From positions 1 through 44,769 of the forward strand of contig CADCHF010000043.1 in the NCBI GenBank assembly GCA_902801175.1: a stretch of 44,769 nucleotides of DNA. Reading direction: 5' to 3'. The DNA is from an uncultured Coriobacteriaceae bacterium (GTDB lineage: Bacteria > Actinomycetota > Coriobacteriia > Coriobacteriales > Atopobiaceae). Every line of letters starts with the position of its first letter. The first letter of the stretch is position 1. Made by a program: the position numbers and the translations under genes. Of the stretch, positions 7,231-15,917 are shown one piece after another. A model generated the notes under the pieces. That model was not told the origin of the DNA. It ran no database searches and saw only the letters and a program-made list of their open reading frames with translations.

Positions 7231-7428
7231 GATGGGTCCTCTCTCTCGCATGACTCACCGCGAGTTCCATGTCGTCCTTTTAAAAATCCAAATGGGTGAG
7301 CGTCTCAGCTTTTTGGAAAAGGCTTTGGTATTTGCCGCTACGACGAGGGCCTTGCACGGCAGCGAACCTCTGGGCTTTGGCGGATAATTGGCCCTATGCA
7401 TACGGGCGAGTATGAGGGGAAGAGGGAC

Positions 7429-8070
7429 ATGGCCAAGAAGACAGTTGTCGTCAACGCGGGACCGCGAAAGGGATGGAACACCGATACGCTGGTAACGGAG
7501 GCTGCCGCCGGAGCCGAGGAGGCTGGCGCTACTATCGAGCGCTTCGACCTCTTCCGCATGGAGCGCTACACCGGTTGCATCTCGTGCTTTGGCTGCAAGC
7601 GTGAGCGCAACGCCGGCCGCTGCGTGTGCCGCGATGCGCTCACGCCCGTGCTCGATGCTATCCGTGAGGCGGACGGGCTCATCATCGGCTCGCCCAACTA
7701 TCTGGGAGAACTCACGGCCTCGTTCCGCGCGCTCTACGAGCGGCTCATCTTCCAGAGCCTCACCTACAACAAGGAACGTCCCTGCTGTAACGAGCGGTTC
7801 ATTCCGGTGCTGCTCATTATGACGAGCAACGCGCCTGATATTACTTATGCGGGCCTGATCCACAACTACAAGCAGACTTTGTCGCGCTTTGTTGGCCCCA
7901 CCAAGACCTTCATTGCGGGTAACACGCTGCAGCTTAAGGACTACAGCAAGACCGATTGGCCGTGGACGATGTTTGACCCCGATGCCAAGCAGCGCCGCCA
8001 CGACAAGGTCTTTCCCAAAGAGTGCCAGAAGGCGCATGAGATGGGTGCTGCGTTGGTAAGAGGCTGGTAG
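7429..8070 (+). CDS. NAD(P)H-dependent FMN reductase, flavodoxin-like
   Basis: The 213-aa protein has a flavodoxin-like fold with the phosphate loop NAGPRKGWNTDT (residues 9-20), the flavin-contact segment GSPNYLGELTASF, and cysteines at 50, 53, 56, 65 and 67 (TGCISCFGC...RCVC), as in anaerobe NADPH-dependent FMN reductases and iron-sulfur flavoproteins. The ATG at 7429 follows GGGGAAGAGGGA; an upstream ATG at 7396 has no ribosome site. It is distantly related to the fused reductase at 2956 but lacks the cyclophilin-like domain. It converges with the HAD gene across a palindromic repeat. Confidence 0.84.
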   Translation: MAKKTVVVNAGPRKGWNTDTLVTEAAAGAEEAGATIERFDLFRMERYTGCISCFGCKRERNAGRCVCRDALTPVLDAIREADGLIIGSPNYLGELTASFRALYERLIFQSLTYNKERPCCNERFIPVLLIMTSNAPDITYAGLIHNYKQTLSRFVGPTKTFIAGNTLQLKDYSKTDWPWTMFDPDAKQRRHDKVFPKECQKAHEMGAALVRGW

Positions 8071-8083
8071 TGCCGCGGGTCGG

Positions 8084-8117
8084 GGGTGTGTCAGGGGGAC
8101 GCATGCCTGACACACCC
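8084..8117. repeat. Palindromic repeat between convergent genes
   Basis: GGGTGTGTCAGG and CCTGACACACCC are perfect 12-base arms around GGGACGCATG. A partial second copy (AGTGTCCCCTTGGTACACC) follows. The position between two converging stop codons fits a terminator or mRNA-end function, though no T tract is present. Confidence 0.75.
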
Positions 8118-8136
8118 AGTGTCCCCTTGGTACACC

Positions 8137-8787
8137 CTAATGGACGATATCCAGCAGCTCGTCGAAGCGGTCGATGTACCAGGTGCCGCCTTGTTGCACA
8201 AAGCCAAAGCGCGGCTCGCGCTTGATTGCCACGCGTAGACCGGCTGCGATGCCTGCGGCAATGCCACGGTCGGAGTCTTCCACGGCTATGCACTCGTCGG
8301 GTCCTAGCCCAAGCCGCGCCATGGTGGTGAGATAGATGTCGGGGCTAGGCTTGCCCCTGCTAAACTCCTCACCACTCACAACGATCTCAAAAAAGCGCAG
8401 AAGGTCGCTGGGCCCAAGCTCCTGCTGAATCCCCTCGTGCGAGGTGGATGACGCAACCGCAAGGCGAACGCCCATCGCGGAGAGCTGCTCAAGCGTCTCA
8501 CGTACCGTGGGGTTAATCAGCGGTCGGTAATCGATGTTGCCATGCTTTTCTCTCCAGCCAAAGTAGGCGCTCATGACATCTTGCGTTTCGCTGTGCTGTG
8601 CCCGTGTCCACCATTCGGTAGCCTTCTGCTCAAAGAAGCTGCCAGAGCACCCTACGAGCGTATCCAGTTCCTCCTTGGGTACCTCAACGCCATGGTCGGC
8701 AAAGAACCGACGAACTCGCTCCTGATGGGCAGGCTCACTGTCGACGAGCACGCCGTCCATATCGCAGATGACGGCCTTAATGGTCAT
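8137..8787 (-). CDS. HAD-superfamily hydrolase, beta-phosphoglucomutase-like
   Basis: The 216-aa protein has all HAD motifs: DMDGVLVDSE at residues 9-18 (nucleophile Asp9, acid Asp11), ASSTS (motif II), the lysine in RGKPSPD (motif III) and VEDSDRG (motif IV). The cap domain between motifs I and II is alpha-helical (subfamily IA) and the sequence is closest in style to beta-phosphoglucomutases and sugar-phosphate phosphatases such as YniC or GS1-like enzymes; the exact substrate cannot be told. The start is the ATG at 8787 with GAGGAGAG upstream; the longer open frame above it is not supported. Confidence 0.86.
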   Translation of the reverse strand: MTIKAVICDMDGVLVDSEPAHQERVRRFFADHGVEVPKEELDTLVGCSGSFFEQKATEWWTRAQHSETQDVMSAYFGWREKHGNIDYRPLINPTVRETLEQLSAMGVRLAVASSTSHEGIQQELGPSDLLRFFEIVVSGEEFSRGKPSPDIYLTTMARLGLGPDECIAVEDSDRGIAAGIAAGLRVAIKREPRFGFVQQGGTWYIDRFDELLDIVH

Positions 8788-9134
8788 GGCTCTCCTCGGT
8801 TCAGTGCAGGTTCGAAACGCTCTGTAGTTTGGCACAGATACATAAACCGCCGAAACTCTACAGCGGTTCAACATCAAAAGAGCGCCCGTCCTTAGTGCCT
8901 GGCGCGGCACTCAAATGCGGATGCGCGACCGCACCAAACTCACCCGCACTCCCAGTGCCCGTGCAATCCGCCAACCACCTCTGTTGCCGAGTTTTGCAAC
9001 GCTTTGCGCCAAAGGGTGGCAAAAGTCACCCATGGTGGCCAAGCGACCATTGTTTACCTCCTTTTACCTGCGGATACTTGTCGCAGAGACAAAATGCCAA
9101 AGCGGCAAATCGGCTTTTGGACAGGGGAGGATGC
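8788..9134. other. Intergenic region, divergent promoters presumed
   Basis: This 347-base gap separates the divergent HAD and NTF2-like genes. No convincing gene, repeat or riboswitch was seen. A short TTGTC/GACAA hairpin at about 9078-9093 lies upstream of the NTF2-like gene. Promoters for both genes must lie here but I could not place them with confidence. Confidence 0.4.
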
Positions 9135-9548
9135 ATGTTTGGTACTGGCGACATCCGCGACGGCAAGGCTGTGGTGACGGCCGACGTCAGCGGTTTCACA
9201 CCTGAGCAGCTCGAGGTGCTGGCGGCCTATCAGGCCATGCAGCAGGCCATGGTGTCGGCCGACCACAACGCCATGCGCAAAATCGTTGAGGAGGGCACGA
9301 CCTTTACGCACATGAGCGGCTATACCCAGACCAAGGAAGAGTTCATTGCCGAGGTGGGCGGTCCGCTCACGTACTTCCACTCGGACGTGCGCGAGGTCAG
9401 CGTGTCGATCGACGGCGACTGGGCCGTGCTTACGGGTGTCGTGGCGCTCACTGCCCGCGCCTATGGGGCCGAGGGGACCTTCCCGCTCAACGTGAGGCAG
9501 AGCCTTCACCGTGTGGACGGCAAATGGCTGTACTCAAAGCGCGCGTAG
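9135..9548 (+). CDS. NTF2-like/SnoaL-like domain protein
   Basis: The 137-aa protein has the cone-shaped NTF2-like fold pattern: an N-terminal helix (PEQLEVLAAYQAMQQAMVSADHNAMRKIVEEGTTFTHMSG), then beta strands (REVSVSIDGDWAVLTGVVALTARAYGAEGTFPLNVRQSLHRVDGKWLYSKR) as in DUF4440/SnoaL-type proteins. ACAGGGGAGG precedes the ATG. Thirty-two bases downstream the Old Yellow Enzyme remnant begins on the same strand, suggesting a former operon of reductive enzymes. Activity is unknown; such proteins include isomerases, dehydratases and binding proteins. Confidence 0.8.
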   Translation: MFGTGDIRDGKAVVTADVSGFTPEQLEVLAAYQAMQQAMVSADHNAMRKIVEEGTTFTHMSGYTQTKEEFIAEVGGPLTYFHSDVREVSVSIDGDWAVLTGVVALTARAYGAEGTFPLNVRQSLHRVDGKWLYSKRA

Positions 9549-9580
9549 TCAAGAAATAAGGCACAAGAGGGGAGAAGACC

Positions 9581-9678
9581 GTGACCAAGACGTATCCGCA
9601 GCTATCGAGCTCGTTTGCAATTGGCAAGACCACCATTAAGAATCGCTTTGCCGTGGCGCCCATGGACCCCGGCTTTGA
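9581..9678 (+). pseudogene. 5' remnant of Old Yellow Enzyme gene
   Basis: The GTG at 9581, with AGAGGGGAGAAG upstream, opens a frame whose first ~30 residues (YPQLSSSFAIGKTTIKNRF, then APMD) match the N-terminus of NADH:flavin oxidoreductases and align closely with the intact family member encoded at 31081 (YPHLSSPITIGRTTFRNRM, then APMG). After GFDT the similarity stops abruptly and the frame runs out of frame through short-chain dehydrogenase sequence to a stop at 9779. About 600 codons of the parent gene, or at least the whole catalytic barrel, are missing. The ribosome site and start survive, so the truncated peptide may still be translated. Confidence 0.75.
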
Positions 9679-10515
9679 CACGAGAACAAGCCGGTTGCAG
9701 CACTTCTTGGCGCAGGCGCCATGGGCCTTGCGATCGTTCGCCGCGTGGCGGCTGGCGCAAAGGTGCTTCTGGGCGACGTGAGCGAGGCCAACCTCGAGCG
9801 TGCGGCCGAGGCCCTGCGCTTCAACGGATACGACGTCGAGACCATGGTGGTCAACGCCCTCAACAAGGACGAGGTCTATGCCTTTGCGGCCAAGGCCGCC
9901 GAGCTGGGCGACGTTATGTGGTTTGTTGACACCGCCGGCGCGAGCCCCAGCCAGGCCACCCCGCAGTTCATCATTGACCTCGACCTCATTGGTACCTCCT
10001 ATGCTCTTGACGCCTTTGGTCCCGTGATGGCACGTGGCGGTGCGGGCCTGGTGGTCTCCAGCCAGGCTGGCTGGATGGGACACTTCACCGAGGCCGAGGA
10101 GAACACCCTTGCCACGACGCCCACCGACGAGCTGCGCGACCTTCCTATGCTGCAGCCCGACGTGGTGACCGGCTCGGGCAAGGCCTACATCGTGGCCAAG
10201 CGCACCAACCATCTGCGCGTGCGTACGGCGGCTGCAACCACTTGGGCCCAGAGCCATGCTCGCGTAAACACCATCTCCCCGGGCATCGTCATGACCCCGG
10301 TTGCCTACGACGAGTTCAACGCTCCTGGCAACACCTACCAGCACATGATCGAGGCCGGCGCCTGCCAGCGCGTGGCCAACCCGGACGAGATTGCCGCAGC
10401 TGCGGAGTTCATGCTGAGCGCGCCGTTTGTCACCGGCACCGACCTGCTCATTGACGGCGGCACCATTGCCGCCATGAAGAGCGGCAACTACGAGGGACGT
10501 CGCGATCGTCGCTAG
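9679..10515 (+). pseudogene. Short-chain dehydrogenase lacking its start
   Basis: From codon GAG at 9682 the frame reads ENKPVAALLGAGAMGLAIVRR, a typical SDR N-terminus whose initiating ATG is replaced by CAC, with a TGA immediately before it. The rest is complete: DTAG (NNAG-like), Ser in VVSSQAGWMG, YIVAK (YxxxK catalytic), VNTISPGIVMTP and LLIDGGTIAAM. The first in-frame ATG (9721) would remove the Rossmann strand and first glycines, and it lacks a ribosome site. The gene therefore looks inactivated by the deletion that fused it out of frame to the Old Yellow Enzyme start. A sequencing or assembly error is the alternative. If translated from 9721 the product is 264 aa. Confidence 0.7.
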
Positions 10516-10527
10516 GCGCAGCAATGC

Positions 10528-10580
10528 CATAGATGGGTGGTAGAGCCCGGCTCACATAGATGGGCGTAGAGTCCAGCTCA
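10528..10580. repeat. Two-copy imperfect tandem repeat, 26-27 bp
   Basis: Two adjacent units begin CATAGATGGG and end GCTCA (10528-10554 and 10555-10580) with a few differences between them. They follow the dehydrogenase stop codon. The 449-base gap 10516-10964 also holds the hairpin at 10598 and an AT-rich promoter region near 10780-10860. Confidence 0.6.
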
Positions 10581-10597
10581 ACAGTATTCAAGACAGG

Positions 10598-10640
10598 TGG
10601 GCGAGCGAATTAGGGGAGTGACCCTTGGTTCGCTCGCCCA
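10598..10640 (+). terminator. Strong hairpin after dehydrogenase gene
   Basis: TGGGCGAGCGAA and TTCGCTCGCCCA form a perfect 12-base stem around a 19-base loop that itself contains GGG/CCC. The T-rich tail (TTGCCTTA) is weak. It probably ends the transcript from the NTF2-like/dehydrogenase region. Confidence 0.6.
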
Positions 10641-10828
10641 TTGCCTTATGTAGAAACGAACTGTCACGAGCGTGCCAGAGGGGCCGAGCACTTGTGCATG
10701 CAGGGAAAGGGAGGACACCGGGGACATTGCCGTGCTTGGGAAGATTGGAGATTTCAGGTGCGATGCTCAAAAACCAATGAGAATGACTCAAATAGCTTTA
10801 CGATATACGCCTATAAATAAAAAATATC

Positions 10829-10856
10829 TTGATTTGAAGCTGAGTAAGCGTAAAAT
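10829..10856 (+). promoter_or_regulatory. Candidate promoter of the surface protein gene
   Basis: TTGATT and TAAAAT are spaced by 16 bases inside a marked AT-rich patch (about 10780-10865) upstream of the LPXTG protein, consistent with a sigma-70-type promoter. Confidence 0.45.
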
Positions 10857-10964
10857 TCTTCACTGTGTGTATGAGTAATCGGGGGACACATGCGACAGCA
10901 TGGGCAGCCCGACAGGCGTTACACCGTGAAACGAACTTAAACGCTGCAGAAAGGTTGCACCGCC

Positions 10965-13497
10965 ATGCCAAAAAGGATCTGCACAAAGTGCTTCGTCATT
11001 GGGCTGTTGCTCGCGCTTGCCTGCGTCTTTGGGCTTCCCTTCTTCTCGTCAGCCGCACGGGCTGCCGATGACGCCGACATCGACATGGCGGTGGCTGTGG
11101 GGGTGCCAGCCGATGAGTCAACGCCCGAGGAGTCGTTGGCGACAGAGACAGCTCCCCAAGGAGAAGATCAGACGGCAGACGAGGCCTCCGAGGATCCTGC
11201 TGGTGCGGATGAGGCCGTCGAGGCTCCCGAGGATCCTGCCGGCGCGAATGAAGGCGCAGAGGCTGTCGATCCGGCCGGGCAGGACACCGATGGTGAGCTG
11301 CTGAGGGCCCCGACCAACGGCACAAACATGAGAGTCGACCTCCTGTTCTACAAGGTGGCTGGCTACTACAATCCTTCGGTCAGCCCGTCGGTGTATGGCG
11401 GCGGTACGAAGGTGACCATCGACGATTCAACGCCGGTCGGTTTCGACGAGGGCCAGGCGTTCGCGCGCCTTTATACCGTGGACAACGGCTACGTGAAGGT
11501 GGGGCACACGGTCAAAACCGACAGGAACTTCTACACCTGGACCTGCATCGGCTTTGTCCCTTCGCAAGGCGACCCATCTTATGGCAACTGGATTCGTGAC
11601 CACTATCTGAAGGAGTACTGCTTCGAGACGGAGGACGAAGCTACCAATTTCGTGCGTGAGAAAGGTGGCGTCCTGTACGGTGAGGTGCCCTCGGAAGAGC
11701 TTCTTAATACGCTGAAGGGCTATGGCTCCAGCGCCAGCCTGATCGTGGTCTGGACCAGGGTGAAGCCCACGCTGCCCGAGAGCAAGTACGACTATGGTGA
11801 CCCCATCATCGACGACGTGACGCCAGTGAATTGGCAGGGCACTACGGAGGGCATCCAGGTCGAGGCGTCTACCGAGACGGTTGAAGAGCCGGGAGCCCAC
11901 TTCGTCAACATCGTAACGTATACCGTCACCATTCCCGAGGGAATGAACGAGGACGTGCTGAACATCGACCTGTCCGAAGTGCCCGTGCCCGACATGCCGG
12001 CGCTGCAGCCTGGCGACGACGTGCAGTACCGCGTTGTGGTGCAGGACGAGAGCGGCCATCGCTACACGTACCTCGAGAACAGCGGTTCGCTGGGCACGGT
12101 CCTCAACGGTCAGAACGATGACCTGGGCATCGGCTTCGAGAAATACAACATTCCCGCACCCGCGCCGACCTCCGGTAGCGGCGAGATTGACATGACCATG
12201 CCGGGTGGATACCGCATCTATGGCTTTGCGCTCGACGAACTGTACCAGGCGCTGGAGATGCAGACCAACAGCCAATCCATGACGGACGTGCGTATCGGCT
12301 ATGCGCTTGCGCTTGCGGGCTACGAATATCATGATGACGACGACCTGGTGAAGGCGTATTCGGTCACCGATGACGTCGATGAGGCATGGGAGGGTTTCCG
12401 CAGCGACCTGAAGCTGATCGAGAGGTACTACGACGGCGACCTTGAGGACGCGCTGAGCGAGGAGGACTACAACCGTGCCAAGACCGTGCTGACCGACCTG
12501 ACCAAGCATTGCTTCGATGACTATCTGCTGGACTGGGCCAACGACCGCTACAGCACCCTGGTTCACCAGCTTCAAGGATGCTCCCCAGAACATCATGTGG
12601 GACATCATGAACGGCACGTTCTTCTCGGGCAAGCAGGTTGAGAACAACCGCTCGGTCGTAAACGCCATGTACTATGGGTTCTACGAGTACTTCTACCAGG
12701 CCAGCCCCTCGCGTGACGGCGATAAGACGGGTGTGTACAGCATCATGAAGGAGCAGGTGCAGGCCAACCCCTCCGAGCTGCCCGAAGGCTATGACGCGAG
12801 CCTTGCTACGGGTAACGGCTTCGCCGATGAGTTCGCAAGCCAGTGGGCTGCCGCAGGCGACGACGCAACCGAGCACGAGCTTGGCTGGTGGCACTTCATA
12901 GAGGGCAACGCGAACGGCAACCTGATGCAGGACACTTTCTTCTTCACCAGTGCGCAGTTCAAGCTCGTGAAGCCTGTTGTTGAGGTCAAGGTCCTCAAGG
13001 TCTGGGATGACCAGGACAACAAGGACGGCTCGCGCCCCGCGTCTGTCACGGTGAAGCTTCAGGCCAATGGCGAAGACACGTCAGAGGAGGCTTTGACGCT
13101 CGATGAGGACTCTGAGTGGTCTGGTGGTTGGCAGCGTCTGAACCGCTATGCGGACAACAAAGCGATTGCCTACACGGTCGAGGAGACGCCCATTCCTACT
13201 GGCTACGAGTGCGATGTTACCTCGGAGTCTGATGGCGATGGCAACGCGACTGTCACGGTGAAGAACAGCCATACGCCGGAGGAGCCACCCACCCCCGACA
13301 ATCCGTCTAAGCCAGGCGAGCCTAACAAGCCGGGCAAATCTATGAAGCCCGTCCAGTCGGCAAAGCCCAAGACGGCCCTCCCCGCAACGGGAGACACGAG
13401 CTTCCCAATGACCAGAGGACTCTTCCTTCTGTCGGCAGCGGCGATGGCTGCAGCCATTGGCCTTCGCAGGGTGCCTGCCAGCAAAACGAGAGGCTAG
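10965..13497 (+). pseudogene. LPXTG-anchored Cna_B surface protein, frameshifted
   Basis: Two overlapping frames, 10965-12641 and the following in-frame part up to 13497, form one gene of about 840 codons. The first encodes a signal peptide (residues ~1-33, ending ARAA), an acidic stretch with EDPAGA-type repeats, and a long extracellular region. The second supplies a Cna_B domain (VEVKVLKVWDDQDNKDGSRP ... YTVEE ... VTVKNSH), a Pro/Lys wall-spanning stretch, the sortase motif LPATG, a hydrophobic segment and a basic tail. The frames meet at about 12560: removing one base near there joins STL directly to FTSFKDAPQN. Without correction the protein would be secreted but not wall-anchored. A real mutation, phase variation or sequence error are all possible. 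Confidence 0.8.
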
Positions 13498-13533
13498 CGG
13501 ACAAGCCAGGCGCTGAGATATTGAGGTGCCAGC

Positions 13534-13570
13534 ATGGCGCATCGAGGAGACTCGGTGCGCCATCGTCTTT
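13534..13570 (+). terminator. Terminator after surface protein gene
   Basis: ATGGCGCA-CGAG pairs with CTCG-TGCGCCAT (loop GAGA, one T-G pair), followed by CGTCTTT. Confidence 0.65.
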
Positions 13571-13590
13571 ACTTGGTGGGGTGTGGATTG

Positions 13591-13604
13591 TGAAACATGT
13601 TTCA
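13591..13604. promoter_or_regulatory. Perfect RpiR-type operator TGAAACATGTTTCA
   Basis: The 14-base palindrome TGAAACATGTTTCA lies 46 bases upstream of the RpiR gene and overlaps the likely -35 box (-10 TACAAT at 13622-13627). A near copy, TGAAACATAGTTCA, overlaps the promoter of the next gene at 14444-14457. Together they suggest autoregulation and control of the adjacent PTS gene by this regulator. Confidence 0.7.
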
Positions 13605-13650
13605 ATTCAAGGCTTCTTCGATACAATGAAAGAAACCGAAGGAGTCTGCC

Positions 13651-14391
13651 ATGAATACGATTGAGCTCATGGACGGGAGCGTCTCGTCCTTCTCCAAGAC
13701 CGACCGCGCCATATATGAGTCGATACGCAAGTTTCCTGACACCTTTGCCACGTCGAGTGTCACGCAGCTTTCCCTGTCGGCGGGCTTCAGCAAGCCGGCG
13801 CTCACGCGTTTTGCCCAGCGCTTGGGCTTTAGCGGCTTTGTGGAGTTCCAGTTCCAGTTTGCGCAGGACTTGGAGCAGGCGCGTGCGCGCACCGATGCCC
13901 CGACCAGCGCCGAGGTGTACGGTAGCCTGCTCAAGGCAGTGGAGGAGCGCCTGGACCGCAGTCAGCTGAGCGCTCTCATCGACCGTATGCGCACGAGCAG
14001 GCATACGTACCTGATGGGTTACAACCTTTCGCGCATACCCGCCGAGGAGCTCAACATCGCCCTGCAGTTTCATGCTGACATCGCCGTGTCGTTCCCGCAG
14101 ATTGATGTCATGCAGCGCTTCATGCCTGACGATCTGCTCATCGTGTACTCCGCCGTGGGTGGCGACTCGTACAAGGGCCTTCTCCATGAATTCAAGATTG
14201 GTCGCAACACAAAGCCCTACATGGTACTCGTCACCACCAACTCCAAGCATCCGCTCAGGCGTCACTTCGACGAGGTCATCGTCCTCCCCACGGCAACGAT
14301 AACATCGGGCAGCCGGACGGTGCTGGCGGATACCTTTGCGTTCCTGATGTTCAACGACATACTGACCGCGTTGCTGCCAGCTGCGTCCTAG
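13651..14391 (+). CDS. RpiR/MurR family regulator of PTS operon
   Basis: The 246-aa protein has an N-terminal HTH_6 domain (residues ~10-75: SFSKTDRAIYESIRKFPDTF ... VTQLSLSAGFSKPALTRFAQRLGFSGFVEFQ) and a C-terminal SIS phosphosugar-binding domain (~100-240, YLMGYNLSRIPAEELNI ... VLVTTNSKHPLRRHFDEVIVLP). RpiR proteins sense phosphosugars and activate or repress sugar genes. It is a paralogue of the regulator at 23547. It precedes the EIIC gene at 14568 on the same strand, each with its own promoter carrying a matching TGAAAC palindrome. The inducer is presumably a phosphorylated beta-glycoside. Confidence 0.9.
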   Translation: MNTIELMDGSVSSFSKTDRAIYESIRKFPDTFATSSVTQLSLSAGFSKPALTRFAQRLGFSGFVEFQFQFAQDLEQARARTDAPTSAEVYGSLLKAVEERLDRSQLSALIDRMRTSRHTYLMGYNLSRIPAEELNIALQFHADIAVSFPQIDVMQRFMPDDLLIVYSAVGGDSYKGLLHEFKIGRNTKPYMVLVTTNSKHPLRRHFDEVIVLPTATITSGSRTVLADTFAFLMFNDILTALLPAAS

Positions 14392-14442
14392 ACAGCCATC
14401 AGACATAGAACGAACCAAATGAAACAAATTAGAGATTTATAC

Positions 14443-14471
14443 TTGAAACATAGTTCAGAACTGCCTATACT
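14443..14471 (+). promoter_or_regulatory. PTS promoter with overlapping operator
   Basis: TTGAAA (14443-14448) and TATACT (14466-14471) are spaced by exactly 17 bases. The imperfect palindrome TGAAACATAGTTCA (14444-14457) covers the -35 box and matches the perfect palindrome upstream of the RpiR gene. A further TGAAAC half site lies at about 14420. Confidence 0.7.
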
Positions 14472-14567
14472 GGTTCCCGAGAAGAGGGAAGCGCTCCCAA
14501 GGTGGTGCCGGGCGCTCGGCCAAGCGCCCGGCATATCAAAGAACGTACTTTGGAAGGAAAGGGAACC

Positions 14568-15833
14568 ATGGATCAGCTCATCGAGAAGCTCACTGCCATC
14601 TCGGGCAAGATTGCCCAGAATCGCGTCATCCAGATCATCAGCCATGCCTTCATGATGCTGCTGCCCATCACCATGCTCGGCTCGTTCGCCGCGCTGTTCA
14701 AGGGCATTGGCATTGAGGCCTACCAGAACTTCATCGCCTCTATCGGCGCCGTGCCCGTGCTCAACGCCATCTACCAGTGGACGACCGGCATGCTCGCCGT
14801 CTACCTCGCGTTCCTCGTGGCTTACTCCTTCGCCGAGAGCACCAAGTGCGCCAAGTCCAGCATGGCCGTCGGTCTCGTTTCGCTCGCGTGCTTCCTCATC
14901 TCCACGCCCTACCAGGAGATTCCCAACGACTTTGGCGTGTCCACGTTGCTGCCCACTGACTGGCTGGGTGCCACGGGCATGTTTAGCGCCATCGTGATCT
15001 CGTTTGTGGTGGGTGGCATCTACCTCGCCTGCCAGAAGGGCCATGTTGAGATCAAGCTGCCTGAGCAGGTGCCGCCGTTCATCTCCGCCCAGTTCTCGAG
15101 CCTCATCCCCGGCGCTATCGCCATGATTCTCTTTGGCATCCTGAGCTCCGTCTTCGCTGGCACCGATTTTGGCACCCTGCACCAGCTCGTCTACTCCATC
15201 ATCGGCACTCCGCTGCATGCCGTCACCGGCAACGTCTTTGGCTACTGGATCCTCATGGTGGTGCTCTACGGCCTTTGGTTCCTGGGCATCCATGGCGGCA
15301 TGACCGTTGGCCCCGTGATCATGATGCTCTTCATGCAGGTGCAGATGGAGAACCTCGCTGCCTTCCAGGCTGGTCAGGCCATGCCGCACCTCTGCGTCGG
15401 CGATTCCCTCTCCTACGGCACCGGTTCGCTCCCCATGCTCGTGGCCGCGCTCATCTTCATGAAGTCCGCCCAGGGCAAGGCTGTCAGCCGCATGGCCGTG
15501 CTCCCCGCGTTCTTTGGTGTGGACGAGCCTGCCTACTTTGGTATGCCCATGATCCTCAACCCCATGTTCTTCATCCCCTGGGTCATTGGTTCCCCGACCA
15601 TCGCAGTCTTTGGTGCCCACATCCTCAAGGTTGTCGGCCTGCTCTCCTACGCCAACGGCACCGGTGGCTCCGCCGCAAACCTGCCCTTCTTCGTGGGCAA
15701 CCTCATGAACTACGGCATGAGCGGTCTCATCTGGGGCTTCGTCTCCTTCGCCCTCATCGTGCTCATGTACGTGCCCTTCGTGAAGGCCTACGACAAGCAG
15801 CTGCTTGACGCCGAGAACGCCACGCAGGAGTAA
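14568..15833 (+). CDS. celB: PTS EIIC, cellobiose/chitobiose (Lac) family
   Basis: The 421-aa membrane protein is a lactose/cellobiose-family EIIC permease with about ten hydrophobic segments. Family landmarks are the N-terminal amphipathic LIEKLTAISGKIAQNRVIQIIS, FLGIHGGMTVGP in the middle, and the substrate-binding loop FFGVDEPAYFGMPMILNP, the equivalent of the N-x-x-E-P-x-x-F-G motif. It translocates the sugar while EIIB phosphorylates it. The ATG at 14568 follows GGAAGGAAAGGG; the longer frame is rejected. No EIIA or EIIB gene adjoins it. A strong terminator follows and the deacetylase gene comes next. Cellobiose, diacetylchitobiose or an aryl-beta-glucoside are possible sugars. Confidence 0.88.
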   Translation: MDQLIEKLTAISGKIAQNRVIQIISHAFMMLLPITMLGSFAALFKGIGIEAYQNFIASIGAVPVLNAIYQWTTGMLAVYLAFLVAYSFAESTKCAKSSMAVGLVSLACFLISTPYQEIPNDFGVSTLLPTDWLGATGMFSAIVISFVVGGIYLACQKGHVEIKLPEQVPPFISAQFSSLIPGAIAMILFGILSSVFAGTDFGTLHQLVYSIIGTPLHAVTGNVFGYWILMVVLYGLWFLGIHGGMTVGPVIMMLFMQVQMENLAAFQAGQAMPHLCVGDSLSYGTGSLPMLVAALIFMKSAQGKAVSRMAVLPAFFGVDEPAYFGMPMILNPMFFIPWVIGSPTIAVFGAHILKVVGLLSYANGTGGSAANLPFFVGNLMNYGMSGLIWGFVSFALIVLMYVPFVKAYDKQLLDAENATQE

Positions 15834-15847
15834 CGCCTTCCTTCCCA

Positions 15848-15871
15848 GCGGGGCCTTCGGGCCCCGCTTTT
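15848..15871 (+). terminator. Rho-independent terminator after first EIIC
   Basis: GCGGGGCC and GGCCCCGC form an 8-base stem with a TTCG tetraloop followed by TTTT. Some read-through to the deacetylase gene 47 bases downstream is likely since no clear promoter was seen between them. Confidence 0.85.
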
Positions 15872-15917
15872 CCGTTCATACGTCCCGCGCCCATGACGGG
15901 CAGAAAGCGAGAACACC

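Noticed and set aside
10528..10580. Possible CRISPR array
   Set aside because: Only two adjacent imperfect units without spacers and no cas gene.
11427..12668. Long minus-strand open frame opposite the surface protein
   Set aside because: Shadow frame of GC-rich coding DNA; the plus strand has signal peptide, Cna_B and LPATG.
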